Below, piece by piece: positions 11,350 through 23,879 of a stretch of 64,000 nucleotides of DNA. Origin of the DNA: Fulvia fulva (lineage: Eukaryota > Ascomycota > Dothideomycetes > Mycosphaerellales > Mycosphaerellaceae); contig NC_063024.1 in NCBI RefSeq assembly GCF_020509005.1, positions 310,001 through 374,000 on the forward strand, read 5' to 3'. The first letter of the stretch is position 1; each line of letters starts with the position of its first letter. The translations under genes were made by a program, and so were the position numbers. Under the pieces are notes generated by a model that was not told where the DNA came from, did no database searches, and saw only the letters and a program-made list of their open reading frames with translations.

Positions 11350-12905
11350 ATGTCTTCCTCCAAAGTCTCCGTAGCGGAGATAACCAAACACTCCTCAGCA
11401 GACAACTGCTGGGTCGTCGTCAACGGCAAAGTCTACGACCTCACCAACTTCGCCCCCGAACACCCCGGAGGCGCCGAAGTGGTCTACAAATGGGCCGGCA
11501 AAGACGGCTCAGAAACCTACAACCAATTCCACTCCTCATCCCTCATCGACGAACAACTCTCAGATTCCGAAAAGAAAGGACCCCTCGACGAATCAACCAT
11601 AACGCAAACCTGGCTCGACGCGCAAAATCGCGAAATGCCCGGCCCGGACAAAGAAGCTGATCCCAACGAGAGACCTCCTTTGGCGAGTTTGATCAATCTA
11701 GATGATTTCGAACGAGCATTCGAGAAAGCTGGCAGCAAGAAAGCCTGGGTCTACATCTGGGCCGGCTCCAACGATCTCCTATCCCTCCACGCGAACAAGA
11801 CCTGGTGGGCGAAACTCTGGTTCCGACCGCGAATAATGCGCAACGTCTCGAGCGTGAACACCAGAATGAAGATCCTGGGCGCAGACGTCTCGATGCCTGT
11901 GTACATCGCCCCCATGGGGATCGCGAAGCAAGCTGGCCCTCAAGGAGAAGCTGCGCTGGGAGCTGGAGCGGCGGGGAGTGGGATTGTGCATTGCATGAGT
12001 ACGACGGCGAGTATGTCGATTGAGGAGATCCTGGCGAGCGTGCCGTCGACGCATCCATATTTCTTTCAGCTGTACGTTGACCGGAAGAGGGAGAAGACGG
12101 AGGCAGTGTTGCAGAAGCTTGAGAAGATTGAGCAGATCAAGGCGATTTTCGTGACCGTTGATCTGGCAGTTGTGAGTAAACGGGAAGCGGATGAGAGGTT
12201 GATTGTGCAGGAGACGGTCTCTGTGTATGCGAATTCGGCGACGTCGAATGTTGATAAGAAAGGAGCTGGACTGGCGAGGACGACGGGTGGGTTCATTGAT
12301 CCTGCGCTGGATTGGGGGGATATTGCGTGGATTCGGAAATATAGCTCGAAGCCGATTGTGGTGAAGGGGGTCCAGTCCGCGGCGGATGCGAAGATGGCGA
12401 TGCAGATGGGGTGTCAGGGAATTGTGGTTAGTAATCATGGCGGCCGGGCGCTGGATTCGAGTCCAGGCACGGTCGGAATCTTGCTCGAGATTAGGCGCGA
12501 CTGCCCCGAGGCTTTCCAGAAGATGGAAGTCTTCGTCGACGGCGGTGTCCGCAGAGGCAGTGATGTGCTGAAAGCGGTGATGATTGGAGCAAGAGGCGTG
12601 GGAGTGGGGAGGCCGTTCCAGTGTGCGGTTATGTATGATCAGGAAGGGGTGGAGCATTGTGCTGCTGGTAAGTCCTGTCTTGCAGTGAGGATGAATTGTG
12701 GAATGAGAACATGACTGACTTTTTACAATTCGCAGTGCTGCAAGACGAACTCGAAACCGCCATGCGCCTCTGCGGCGTAACAGATCTCGAGAAAGTCCGA
12801 GGCGACCTCTCATACCTCAACACAGTCGAGCTCGAGCGAATGCTGCCTACTAGACCTGCAGGGCCATGGAGTCGGTGGTTTGGCAGGACGCATTCGAAGT
12901 TATAG
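11350..12905 (+). CDS. Flavocytochrome b2-like L-lactate / 2-hydroxy acid dehydrogenase
   Basis: Two exons, 11350-12667 and 12736-12905, give 495 aa; the 68-bp intron is gtaagt...ttcgcag. Residues 5-80 form a cytochrome b5 domain with the haem-ligand histidines in EHPGG (His38) and NQFHSS (His61). The rest is an FMN-dependent alpha-hydroxyacid dehydrogenase barrel with PVYIAPMGIAKQA, the FFQLYV strand, the catalytic SNHGGRALD loop and FVDGGVRRGSDVLKA at the FMN phosphate. This fused order defines flavocytochrome b2, which oxidises L-lactate and passes electrons to cytochrome c. Unlike yeast Cyb2 there is no obvious mitochondrial presequence before the b5 domain, so a cytosolic location or another 2-hydroxy acid substrate is possible. 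The longer frame starting at 11242 adds unconserved residues. Confidence 0.9.
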
Positions 12906-12969
12906 ATGAGAAAAACCCATCAACCCTTCGCCTCCCTCACCGCATCACCTCAACTCATTTCACTTCACT

Positions 12970-14059
12970 TCACTTCATCAACATCTCCATCGCCTCACGA
13001 TACTTCCTCTCCGTCTCCCTCACCACCGCCTCAGGCATCGCAACCCCCTCCTTCCCCTTCAACCCCTCCCTCGTCAACCAGTCGCGCAAGTACTGCTTGT
13101 CGTAACTACTCTGCGCCTTGCCGACTTCGTACTGCTCCTTCGGCCAGCACCGCGAGCTGTCTGGTGTGAGAACTTCGTCGATGAGGATGAGCTCGTTGGT
13201 GACTGGATCGAGGCCGAATTCGAATTTCGTGTCTGCGATGATGATGCCGCGCGAGAGGGCGTAGGCGTGTGCCTTTATCACACACGTTAGCCTGAGTGTC
13301 TTTGTGCTAAAGCAGGGAGGCGTCGAGGGAGGGTGCCTTACCAGCTCGTAAATCTCGAGACTCGCCTCCTCGATCCGCTTCGCCACGTCCTCGCCTACGA
13401 TCTGGATTGCGCGGTCTTTGGAGATGTTCTCGTCGTGCTCGCCCTGCTCTGCCTGCTGTCATGTTAGCTCCCTTCCAAATTCATGGCATTACAGTCTGAC
13501 TCACCTTCGTACTCGGCGTCCACACCGCTTTCGGGAACTTCTCACTCTCCTTCATGCCCTCGGGCATCTTCATTCCATGCACAGTTCCCTTGGATTTGTA
13601 CTCGCTCCATGCAGATCCTGTAATGTAGCCTCGCACGATACTCTCCAGTGGGACGACGGGGGTGCGGCGAACCACCATGCTGCGGCCTTCGAGTTGGTTC
13701 TTGACATCATCGGGAATGGAGGAAGGAAGCTGGGTAGAAATGAGATGCGTCTTGATTCCGGGGATCTTGGAGTGGATCAGGTTGAACCAGAAGTTGGAGA
13801 TGGTGGTTAGGATGGGGCCTTTGGAGGGGACGCCCTGTGCGAATAATTAGTATCGAGGAAGCTTCTTCTTCAATTCCGTGCTGAGTAGAATGGTTGTCCA
13901 ACTTACATTCTCCAAAATCACATCATACGCCGAAATACGATCCGTCGCCACGAACAGTAACGTCTCCTCATCAACCTCAAAAATCTCCCTAACCTTCCCA
14001 CTCGCAATCTTCTTCAGACCCGGGACCTCAATCTTCGTGATCGCCTGGGAGTTCGACAT
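12970..14059 (-). CDS. ADE1: Phosphoribosylaminoimidazole-succinocarboxamide synthase (SAICAR synthetase)
   Basis: Four exons, 13907-14059, 13505-13834, 13342-13452 and 12970-13272, give 298 aa, the usual eukaryotic length. [19 protein letters not shown] and [15 protein letters not shown] form the ATP-binding start; the CAIR and aspartate sites lie in [20 protein letters not shown] and in [13 protein letters not shown] and [12 protein letters not shown]. The enzyme joins CAIR and aspartate in the cytosol, step seven of purine synthesis. The third exon has a tandem acceptor (cagcag), so a one-residue Gln insertion before [10 protein letters not shown] is possible. The 3' end lies 64 bp from the end of the convergent flavocytochrome gene. 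Confidence 0.96.
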
Positions 14060-14490
14060 CGTGGCGGTGGTGGTGTTGTCGCGGGTTTTGGTTGATGTGA
14101 GTCGAGAGTTGTGGTCGGGATGTGGAGAAAATTTCTGATGTGGTGGTGTGTTCTTCAGTTGTTGGTTCTGTGGTGAGGAAGGAGGGAAGGTGTCGCGTAG
14201 AAGTAGGTACGTTAAAGGAAGGCACGCTAAGGATGCTGCACGGACGGGGAAACGCACAGACTTGAGGAATTGGCGCATGTGGGATGGATGAGGTGAAGGG
14301 ATGGTCACGTGACGGCGATGAATGAAGACGTCGTCGTTAACGGAGGCATGTATGCTATTGCTTCTATACGCTGGTCTTCGTAGCAAATCGTAGCACCTTG
14401 GAAGGTGTATTTGCGACGTCCGCACATTGCCTGATGCTGTAGCGCTTGCTTGACTCCAAACAGGATCCGTGGCACGACGTTGCTGTCACT
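14060..14490. promoter_or_regulatory. ADE1 upstream region
   Basis: This 431-bp interval separates ADE1 from the end of the next leftward gene. It includes a CT/GA-rich stretch just upstream of the ADE1 start, common in fungal promoters. No discrete site is called. Confidence 0.45.
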
Positions 14491-15419
14491 CTAGCACACG
14501 TCTTCCACCTCGCCACTGTCGTTCACTCTTGGACCAAGATCGCCACTCAAAGTCCTGCCAAACAGCTCGAGCAGCATTTGGAAGCAAATTCCTGCAACAG
14601 CTGGATCGTATCGTCCTTTGCTCAGCTCGTCTCTGATGAAGGCGTGTTGTGCCCAAGCAGGCTCGTAGAATGAGAAAGTCGTGCCGGCCTCGTGCAAGGT
14701 CTTGCGGATGAGGTCTCGGCCTGCTGGAGGGACGTGAGTGTCGCGCTTGCCGAAGATCTAAAGAATATGTCAGCGCATCAGAGGCATGGTCAAGGCCTTT
14801 GGATATACCATACCATGATCGTCTCGCCCTTAATGTCGCCTCGAGCAGCTCTCTCAAGCGAATCATCCTTCTTGCCTTCTCCTAGAGTCTTCGAGTGAAT
14901 GTCAGTAGCGAAGTAGCACACACTGGCGAGCACACGCTTGTCGAAGGCGGCACGGAAAGCTAGATGACCACCAAGACACATTCCCGTCGCACCGATCCTG
15001 CCATTGCAAGTGTCTAAGCCGACAAGAAGATCGATACTCAGGGTTGCGTCCTCGTCGTAGGCGGATACCTTTTTCTCAATCTTCCAAGCATTACCCTTGT
15101 CTGTACCAGGACCGTCGTAGGCGAGTGGTTCGGGACCGGTGAACTCGTGGTAGGAAGATGGTGCGGCGACGATGTAGCCGTGGGATGCGATCTGCCTGGC
15201 GAAGCGAGCGACAGGCCCAGTCACTTGGTAGATCTCGCTGAAGATCACGACACCGGGAAACTTGGCCTTGGGATAGTTCGGTATGGTCGGGTGAAAGATG
15301 AAGATACCTACCTTGAGCGATCAGCCTGGGAAGAAGGCTGAGCGGAGTATAATGACGGCCATACGCATGTCGCCGCCGTGCTGCGTAGGCACATCTTTGT
15401 GAGATTCCTGAATCAACAT
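14491..15419 (-). CDS. Dienelactone hydrolase family protein
   Basis: Three exons, 15365-15419, 14814-15307 and 14491-14757, give 271 aa. The first intron (donor gtatgg, acceptor ggtag) restores an Arg codon and the strand DMRIFIFHP expected for the family. The nucleophile elbow is GATGMCLGGHLAF, with cysteine in the place typical of dienelactone hydrolases. A second conserved block ends in FYEPAWAQHAFIRDELSKGRYD, carrying the triad histidine. The family opens lactone rings in aromatic degradation (carboxymethylenebutenolidase), though many fungal members have unknown substrates. No targeting signal is visible, so the protein is probably cytosolic. It is divergent from the RING-ligase gene. 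Confidence 0.9.
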
Positions 15420-15886
15420 TGTGAAAACGTGGTGTGGTGGTGATGGAGACTGTGGCGAATGCTTGCTGTCCAGCTGACGCGAAGCCTGTGAGTCCGGGTG
15501 AAGAATTGCCGCAGTTCCAGCCGCTGTCAGGAGATGAAGCTAGCTACGATACCGCACGTGGTTGTAGCAGTGGCTTGGAGGTCGATGGGAAGAAGAGCAG
15601 AGCTGTGTTCACAAACAAAGCACTCTCCCACGGCGCCGGGCCCACCCGAGATCCCCGCCAAAGGCGTCACTCAGTCATCGACCATCGCGGTGGCTGTCAT
15701 CCTCGACTCCCTTCTGCTCCTCGAAGACCTCCCTCTGGGTTGTCTGACAGCGACCACATCACAGTCAACACACACTTATACACTGCACCTATCCTGCCCT
15801 TTGCTAGGCACGACCATCGCTGCACGGAACTTCCGCTCCGCCAGCAGCACCACCCTCCCTCTACCCGCCTGCTGTGGAAACTCGCC
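15420..15886. promoter_or_regulatory. Divergent intergenic region (hydrolase / RING ligase)
   Basis: These 467 bp hold both promoters. The rightward frame stays open from 15434, but the upstream part has no family similarity and is treated as untranslated. Confidence 0.45.
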
Positions 15887-18151
15887 ATGTCCAATCCCGC
15901 GAGCATTCCCAACAAGGCGTTGACATCCTCCAACAAGGCTCCACAGCTCTCGTCTTCCAGCCAGATCAGCCCGGCGCTGTCCTCCACCCAGCAGTTCTTC
16001 TCCAACGACTCCTCCGCACGTCGCTCCGGCAGTGGCAACACCGGCGCGTCACGATCACCGGCACCGCGAAACAACCAGACATCCAAGGCCAAGCATAAGC
16101 CCAGCAAGCGGTTTCGATCTCTGGATGAGGATGCAGAGGCTGAGGCATTCAGCATGCAGAATCCACACGGTCGTCGCGGGCAGCAGAGCATTACCCACTT
16201 GATGCAGTTCGCGCTACCACCCCGGCCCAATGCACAGCAGCAGTACCACAGACACAGCTATAATGGACCGCGAAGGAACGGTGGAGGCAATAGGACGTGG
16301 GGCATGGGAAGTGGCTATCATGCAGGGGATAAGGCGAGGTAAGATAAGCAGGATATTGGGCAGGAAGGGCAGCGGACTGACTGGTGCAGATACGTTCACG
16401 CCAACTACCGCTTCGTCGTTGATCCGAGAGGCGATTATGCCCAGCAAGCTCAGGACGCTGACGTACATCTGGACTGGAACAACGTCTTGCAAGTCATTGC
16501 TTCCTCCACGACACAGACCGCATCATGTCCGATCTGCCTCGGCGAGCCGACCGCACCGCGAATGGCGAAGTGTGGACACATTTTCTGCCTTCCTTGCCTG
16601 ATCCGATATATGCACTCCGAGGATGGCGCTGCAGCACCTCCGGACAAGAAAGCGAGGTGGAAGAAGTGCCCGATCTGCTGGGACAGTATATACGTCACTG
16701 AAACAAGACCAGTCCGGTGGTACGTTGGCCAGGAGAATGAACAGCCACGCGAAGGCGGCGACTTTGTTCTACGATTGGTCAAGAGGAAGCCGGGCAGCAC
16801 TTTGGCTATGCCACGCGAGAGTGCGGACACTGTGCCGAAAGGCGAGAGTATTCCGTGGTACTTCGCGGCAGAGGTCATGGATTACGCGAGAGTCATGAAA
16901 GGCAGTGAGGAGTACATGCTGCAGCAGTACGATGAGACGCTGAAGGCGATTGAGTTGCTGGAGAAAGAGGACGAGCTGATGTTTGGCGAGGATGCCGAAT
17001 GGACTGGCAGAGCCATTCGGATGCTGAAAGAGTCCAAGGAGAAGGTGAAAGGTATTGGCAATCCGCCCGCACAACCCAAGAAGCCAGAAGCTGCACCAGC
17101 TCCGGAGATCGTCGAACGGCCACCGATCGAGTTCAACGAGAGCGATGAAGGCGTGCCGGACATGTATCTTCAGAAACAGGCAGCAACACCTTCACCACCG
17201 AACATTGCTATTGAGTCGATCGCCGAGGGCCAGGAGGCAGCGTCTACCGAAAGCACCAACTACGTGCCACGAACGATACACGAAATGCGACAGCGGCAGA
17301 CCGAGAAACCTCAACCTAATGAGTATCTCTTCTACCACGGCCTACAGCACTACTACCTTTCTCCACTGGACATTCGGATTCTCAAATCAGCCTTCGGATC
17401 TTACCACTCCTTGCCATCGAGCATCCTTCCGCGAATCGAGCGGGTCTCCAGCGGCCACGTAGTGGATGATGACCTTCGAAAGCGGGTCAAATACCTCGCA
17501 CACCTTCCATACGGCTGTGAAGTCGCCTTCCTTGAGTGTGACTGGCGAGATGTGGTCAGCGCCTCTGTCCTCGAAGAGTTCAAGCCGATGCTTGATCGTC
17601 GAAGGAAGCGCCATGAAGAGAAGGAGACACGAGAAGAGAAGGACCGCATCAGGATTGAGAAGGCGTCTGAAAGGGAGCTGGCATCCATAAGACGACAGAG
17701 GAGACCATCAATACCAGACACAGATGGCTTCTTCACGTCATCACTGCCGGCGAGTATTGTCGAAGTACCTGGCGAAGCTCTTGGCGCTGGCTCTCCACCC
17801 TGGCCAACAAATGCCGACCGACCAGGCTTCGGCTCTCTGGCCTCGCCATCAACAAGTCCAAGCATGCCACGAACAGTCTGGGGCACGAGTGCTGTCGCTC
17901 CAGGGAGTCCAGATATGCACGCGACTCTGCCGAATGATTCGGCATTCCGCCATGGCGAAGACGATGGCTGGCTCCAGGATTGGGAAAGAGATCTTCTGGA
18001 CCAACAACAGCAGCAGCAGGTCCTGGCTGAGAGTATGGATGGACTAAATATACAGGCAAGCAAGCCGAGCGGTGGCGGCAAGAAGGGGAAGAAGAATAAG
18101 AAGAAGATCACACTGATGAGCACCGCGAATGGTGCCAGGAGAGGTGCGTGA
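15887..18151 (+). CDS. RING-finger E3 ubiquitin ligase, MAG2/RNF10 type
   Basis: Two exons, 15887-16338 and 16390-18151, give 737 aa. The first 150 residues are Ser/Asn/Arg-rich and disordered. After the intron comes YVHANYRFVVDPRGDY, a hallmark lead-in of RNF10/Mag2 proteins, then a RING: C197-P-I-C, ..KCGHIFCLPC.., KKCPIC ending at 247. Downstream are acidic and Gln-rich helices, the block FYHGLQHYYLSPLDIRILKSAFG conserved in the family, a Glu/Arg coiled coil near 560-600 and a Lys/Gly-rich tail (GGGKKGKKNKKK). In yeast and animals these ligases ubiquitinate 40S ribosomal proteins on stalled ribosomes; the same role is inferred here. Codon 151 is split by the intron. Confidence 0.9.
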
Positions 18152-19779
18152 TGGCCATGACATTTGAAGTATGGCCGGCCTGCCTTGATGGCACGTTTAT
18201 GGTATTAGATGACTCTTGTTGTATAGCCTTTCCCCCATTCATCGTGAGTATATACACATATCAATCGATGTCAATGAAATGAAGAAGTTCATGAGCAGCC
18301 CCCTTTACTTTCCCTTCGCCATTCTTTCCAGGATCATCTGCCAGATCATCATGTCACCTCCCTCATCGAAGAGAAATCAAGTGGCACGTCATCAGCCGCG
18401 TACTTCCTGCTACATCTACACCACTTCCGCAACACTGATCAATGACAGCTAGACGTATTTCAACAGACCTTGACCATCGAGCACGGCACCACGACGGTTC
18501 GAGCGGAACTCTTACATGATATGACCGACGCTCGTGGCCGGCGCACCATACTTTCCACAAAGAGGGGAAGACCGCCGGACTGCTCTGCGCTCTGGTCTAC
18601 TCGTGGGGTTGTCCTTCAAGATCGTACGATGGACAGTTCCGATCAACGCGTCGATTGGATTGGTACACGTGCGATGTCCGTGAAGGGCTTTGCTTTTGGT
18701 TTTGCGGAAGGCTGGAGGTGGAGGGATAACCGGCAACCTGAACAGGTCAGAGAGTCCTCTTCTCGTTGTCCACACGCCGAGCTCTGCAGCGACTTGACAC
18801 CAGCGGTGGTGAAGATTGATGCCTTGGTCTGATCCGCCAGCGCTCGATGGGCGGACAGGACGCGGCATCTGGTGGCATGAAATCCTCGAAGTCGAGAACC
18901 GGCTGGCAGACCAGGGCAGCTGTCCAGTGAAGCTCCCTACCAGGAACGTACCGTCCACGGCACTCAGGAATATACCAGTAAAGCATCGGATGGCGCCACC
19001 TTCTACATTTGCTACATGAGGATCTTGCTGCGTGCAAACGACTGCAAGTCTGAATCAGAATGCCAAACCGCAGGGCGCAATTCGTCAGCAAGATTTGCAG
19101 CCATTGACGGTACCGGAGACCGACTCGGGCTACAGGACAGACATTGTCTTCGGACCAAGGTATGCCAGCTGCAGTAGGCACTACCAAAAGCGCGGGCGTA
19201 TCCAATCTAAGAGGGTTGTTTCGGTGGACTTATCAGTACCCCGTTGCACGGGACATTTTCGATTCTCGTGGAAGGCGCGGTATCGAGGTTCGCGAGACCT
19301 TTGGCGACGGGGCTGGGTTCAGGGTGACGTTCACTGCGCACAGCTCTCCGACAGAGAGGAGGCTGTTGATAGTACTGGCCACTTCCTCCGGTGGTCGGCA
19401 AGCGGTGGCTTCCGGGCGTTTCTTTCCTGGCGAAGTCGTAGCGTCAGACATCGACTGGCAGTCTGGGTCATGGAGCTTACATGCGCGACAGGCTTCTCAA
19501 CCAGAACAGCTCCTTTGCTGTCACTGATCGGGGTTTTGGAGACGACAAGCGATCACTCCGTCCGAGGATGAGGCATAAGGGCCTGCGAAGGGCTTGAGGT
19601 GGGAGCACGACGACTAGCGTAGGCTGGGAGTGCTGATCAGCGGACTCTGCTCTCCGCCGAAAGCGCCTCGTGGAAGGAATAGGGGTGGTCTTCGTAGTAC
19701 TCCACAAGGGTCGGATACATCGAAACACTATGTCATCGCCATCTGCCATTAGACCAGTCTTTGGAGTCTCAGGGCCGAC
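18152..19779. other. Gene-poor interval before the repeat block
   Basis: No recognisable gene lies in these 1.6 kb. The longest candidate is an open frame at 19144-19527 (127 codons, plus strand, starting MSSDQGMPAAVGTTKSAG) with a fairly protein-like composition, but it overlaps equally long frames on both strands and matches no family I know. Base composition is similar to neighbouring genes and there is no AT-rich decay. Confidence 0.4.
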
Positions 19780-22250
19780 TATTCCAAGGCGTTGACCACC
19801 ACTAAGGTATTCATCACACTGGCTCTGTTCGAAAGGCTGGCGAAGGCCTCAGTCTACTCGACAAGTGTCAAGCTTATCAACGTTGCTGTATTATCGCCGA
19901 CAGGCATTGGGGAACTGTGAGCGTGAAAGACTGGCCGACACGGCTAAAGCGCACCAGCCAGCGCACAGATCTAGGCCCCGGACAGCCTGCATCACAAGAC
20001 CTGATCGGCACTCCAGCTTTCTTGACCGAGTTTTGAAGCTTGCGGGAACACAGTACGTACGGATCCTGCCGTTGAGAAGTTTCCAAGGGCACGATGATTG
20101 ACAGACTGGCGTTGTGGTACCACAGCATTCCGAGTGCTCTCCCGGCTGTGCTTCTTGGGATGGATTAGTACGCATTGCAGCGTGCTCGTTGAGCATCGGC
20201 GACTTAGAAGGTATCGAATCAGCGCTGACAGGCACTGATAAAGTCACAAGGAGGTGAAGCGAATGGGACTCCGGCTTCATGGTGTGACAGCACACAACCT
20301 CTCCGTTGATCAGGCATCAACCGCGGCACTGAGGAGGACTGCAGCGTGCTCGAGGACTTTTGAGTGCCTCTGAGACATCGTACTAGCGCCGGAAAAGCAA
20401 GGCACCCTCAACTTCATGTCATGGGTGGGGCTTTGTCGATAAGCGCTGACAGTGTCACAAGGAGAGGCAACCACTGAAAAACTGGGTTCACGCTGTAATG
20501 ATGTGCGAGGCTCTTCGCCAAACCGTGTTGTTTGCAAGACGCGAGGTGTTTTGGCAGCACTGACTGACACGTGGAAGGTTCTCAGAAGACAAGGCGGTCA
20601 GCTGGGGCAGGTGCAAGACATCACATGCCCCAAAGCTCTCCAACAGAAGAACACCATCGAAGATGCTGATCAGCACCTCAACACAAGGGTGGAACGTCAT
20701 CTCCTCGAGGAAGCACCGTATCGCCGCCGCCAGGTGTCGTAAACATCTCCAAGTGCAAGGTCTACGCGTACGCTGGGCGGTAGGGCCATGCGCACTGAGC
20801 GTGCTCAGTTCGGACGAGATCTCACTATCAATGGGACTGGCAGACATCTCGCCGTGATGAAGGAACGTCGTCCTCGTTGGAGAACGTAGTACCGATTCCG
20901 TCAGTCGTTGGGAAAGTCTTACCATCTGAGGCATACCTACAGACCGTACTGCTGGCGTATAAGGGCGCAGAGCCTTCTACCGAGGCAGTTTCATTGAGAG
21001 CTAAAGAAGCATTCCCGCATGACAGAGGTCTCATCTTCTGCTGAAGCACCGCACTCATGCGGTCAGTCGTTCGGATGCCCCGACGTGCAAATTATCGGCA
21101 AACGGAACTGCCAAAAGACGGAAGCGCTTGGAGCTCTTCCTCATTCGATCATTTTCAAGGTGCTGGAAACCACGCTGGCATGATGTGAGGCACCATTCTG
21201 CGGAAGGGTCGCATCACCGCGGCCAGTCGCTGACATGACCTCACACGTGTGCTGGACAGTCAGGCTGGGCTACAGACAACCGGAGCGCCCAGGGCTCTCA
21301 TACATCGATTCCGTCCAAGGGACCAAAGAGCACACCGGCATCATGGAGAAGTGTGGCGTCCGGCTGTAAATGTCAACGTCACCACTCACTGGAAGGTCCT
21401 TTCGTGCAAGTTGGACTGGCAGCTCCGGCTGCTGACGATGAGAGAGCACGGAGCTCTCCATCGATCGGCCGTTTACAAGACATCGAGAAGCACCTCGGGC
21501 TGATATTGAAACATCGTGCTCAGCTGAAGGAACCCTCTCAGCAGTCAGGCGGTCTGGATCAAGGTATCGAGCAGCATTCCCACGGAATGTGGAAGCGCTG
21601 TTTTCCACCCATGGGACGTAACAGCAGCCAGGAACCCAAGCAGTCCTAACATACACTGGCGACTGGGCTGCAGGAGGCCTAAGCATGCAGAGCCCCCTGC
21701 TTGAGGTTCTCGGCCAAGGGGCTGGTCAGCACTCCAGCCTGAGATCGAAGCGCCGTCTTCTGCTGAAGGACCGCAGCTCGAGCAAGGTGTTCGACAGCTT
21801 CTTATATGCAGACTTACTGGCGACTCGGCTGCAAACCGGTGTAAGCGCGCAGAGCTCCCTATCGAACGGTCTCATCCAAGGGATTGACGAGTACTCCAGC
21901 GTGTTGTCAAAGCATTGCAGTCTGGTGCAGGACCGGATCAGCGCTAGATTGCATCGTGGAAATCGCGGCGCAGCAATGCCACGGTGAGATTGATCCCACG
22001 ATTAGTCACTTGGACGCTGGCAAGTGCTGTATTGCGATTTGGAGACGATACCGAAATCGGGACCGGCTTCAGCCATCTGGAGCTCACCTATGGTACTACA
22101 CTTGCTCATGTCATCTCGTTTGGGACGATAACCAGGGTCTCGCCACAACAAACAGAAGGGCATTGGCCATACTCAAGAACCACGTGGCAATGACTGACTG
22201 GCTGTACGCGTTCGCATCTTACAGCACGTGTGCGCGGTCCACCATGGCCT
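19780..22250. repeat. Degenerate repeat block, family A
   Basis: Related segments recur here with heavy divergence. Examples are the paired motif gcgctgacag...gtcacaaggag at about 20224 and 20443; the string gcagcgtgctcg at about 20178 and 20343; and segments shaped like ctggcgact(c/g)ggctgcag followed by gcagagc(t/c)c and a run ending ctgctgaagg, at about 21657 and 21817. The motif gcggccagtcgctga at about 21220 also occurs in family B (about 23511), so the two families are related. Open frames are short and overlap on both strands, so no gene is called. Confidence 0.5.
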
Positions 22251-22799
22251 GAGCCACTGGTCGAGGCCTGGTTTTCCCTAGAGACGTTCACGAGACTTTC
22301 GACCTGAGACAGGTATCCTGGTCTTCAGAGGTTTGATGTCGCCTCAGTGGCTCGTCGACCTCGAGCGGTTCTGCGATGGAACTCCTACCCGCACAGCTGC
22401 CAACACTAGCTCGTCATAAGAGACAGCTTCTCCAAGTACCGTGGTCAGAACGCTCGGGGTGTCGGTGCAGTCGAACAAATGAGGAAACGTCCAGCCGCTC
22501 TCGCTAAAAGAGGCGGCCGCCTGTACGAGAGGCACGGCGTATATCAACCGTCGAGATCGCAATAGCACTACGTAGCGGCTACTGACAATGTCTACGTTGT
22601 CTACGGTGCTCGAAGCACCATATGCAGGTTTTCATCGCCATCGCTGTTAGAGTGCACCGACAAATTCTTCTGTCAGGAGGTCTCCATCCCGCCTGGTTGC
22701 TCCGTCTTGATTGACCGAGCCATGACCCCAGAGGCACGACGCTGGCACTGGTCACTGGAGAGGTGCCGATTGCAAGAGCACTTTTGTTCGGCGGCTGTC
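22251..22799. other. Interval between repeat families, no gene seen
   Basis: About 550 bp between the diverged family-A copies and the clear family-B copies. It may contain further decayed units. No gene is visible. Confidence 0.35.
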
Positions 22800-23800
22800 T
22801 GGCACCAGCTCCGGTCCCAGACATACGAGTCGTTGCACTTTGTCGTCGCGGCTCGACAACTGGAACCCAGTCTGTGAGCTCTGCAACTGCTTTTCGGAAG
22901 ACTCTCTCGGGGAGTCGGAATGGCTGAAGCTTGACGAGCTTCACCGAGCGTCCAGTCGCTGCCATCGCTCAACTCAGGCCCCAGACATACAGGTCCATCG
23001 ACTTTATCATCGCGGCTCGAGATCGCATGCCGCTGTTAGACTCCGAAGCTGCCTGCATGGAGAATCTCACGACGACGTGGCATGGAATGACATGTCGAGC
23101 TCCACCAAGCGCCCAGTCGCTGCTGTCGCTCTGGAGGGACATGTGGGCCCATCATGGTTGTCCTCGCGGCTTGGTAAGTCATTGCAATGCAGTCTATGGA
23201 CTTCGGCCCTTCCTGTCTGGAGTTCCTCACGGCCACGTGGTATGGCTGATGCATCTGAAGCTTCACCGAGCGCTCAGTTGCTACCTGACCATTACGGCTC
23301 GAGATGGCAACCCAACAGCACACTCTCAGAGCTAACTATCTGGAGTCTGTCACGGCAACGGGGTCTGGCTGAAGTATAAGGAGCTCCACCAAGCGCCTAG
23401 TCGCTACCATCGCGGCTCGAGATTGTAACTCAGCCTGGATAGTCTCGAGGCTGGCTGTCTGAGGGTCTCATGATGACGTGGTGTGCCTCAAGCTCGACAA
23501 GGCTCACCGAGCGGCCAGTCGCTGAACAGTGGCTCGAGATTGACCCCAGTCTCGGTGGTGCCTCTCTGAAGGCTCTCGCGGTGATTTTTTTGTGGCTCTA
23601 GCTCGACGAGCTCCATTGAGCACCTAGCGCTGACGTCGGTCTGCATAGTCTCGAAGCTATCTGCCTGAAGGGTCTCACGTTGACGTGGCATGGCTGAGGC
23701 TTGACGAGCTCCATCGGGAGCTCAGTCGCTACATCGTGGCTCGAAATTGCAACCTGGTAGGCTAGTATACACAGTCTCGAAGCTACCTGTCTGAAAGCTC
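22800..23800. repeat. Tandem repeat array, family B (about seven units)
   Basis: A core of the form gagctccaccgagcgcccag followed by tcgctaccatcgcggctcgag recurs at about 22935, 23097, 23260, 23380, 23502, 23608 and 23706. Spacing shrinks from about 163 to 98 bp. Between the cores lies a second conserved part, tctcgaagct(a/g)cctgtctg followed by ag(g/a)(g/c)tctcacg. Copies differ from each other at roughly 15-30% of positions by eye. A further isolated copy sits beyond family C at about 25772-25825. Confidence 0.75.
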
Positions 23801-23879
23801 TCACGGGGTTTGAGATGGGTACCAAGCATCGAGCAGTGCTTGTGACCATGGCGTAAACGGAGCGCGTCGTGCAGCACGC

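Noticed and set aside
22840..23379. 179-codon open frame in the family-B array as a gene
   Set aside because: Other frames on both strands are just as open, and the residues follow the DNA repeat without a constant protein period.
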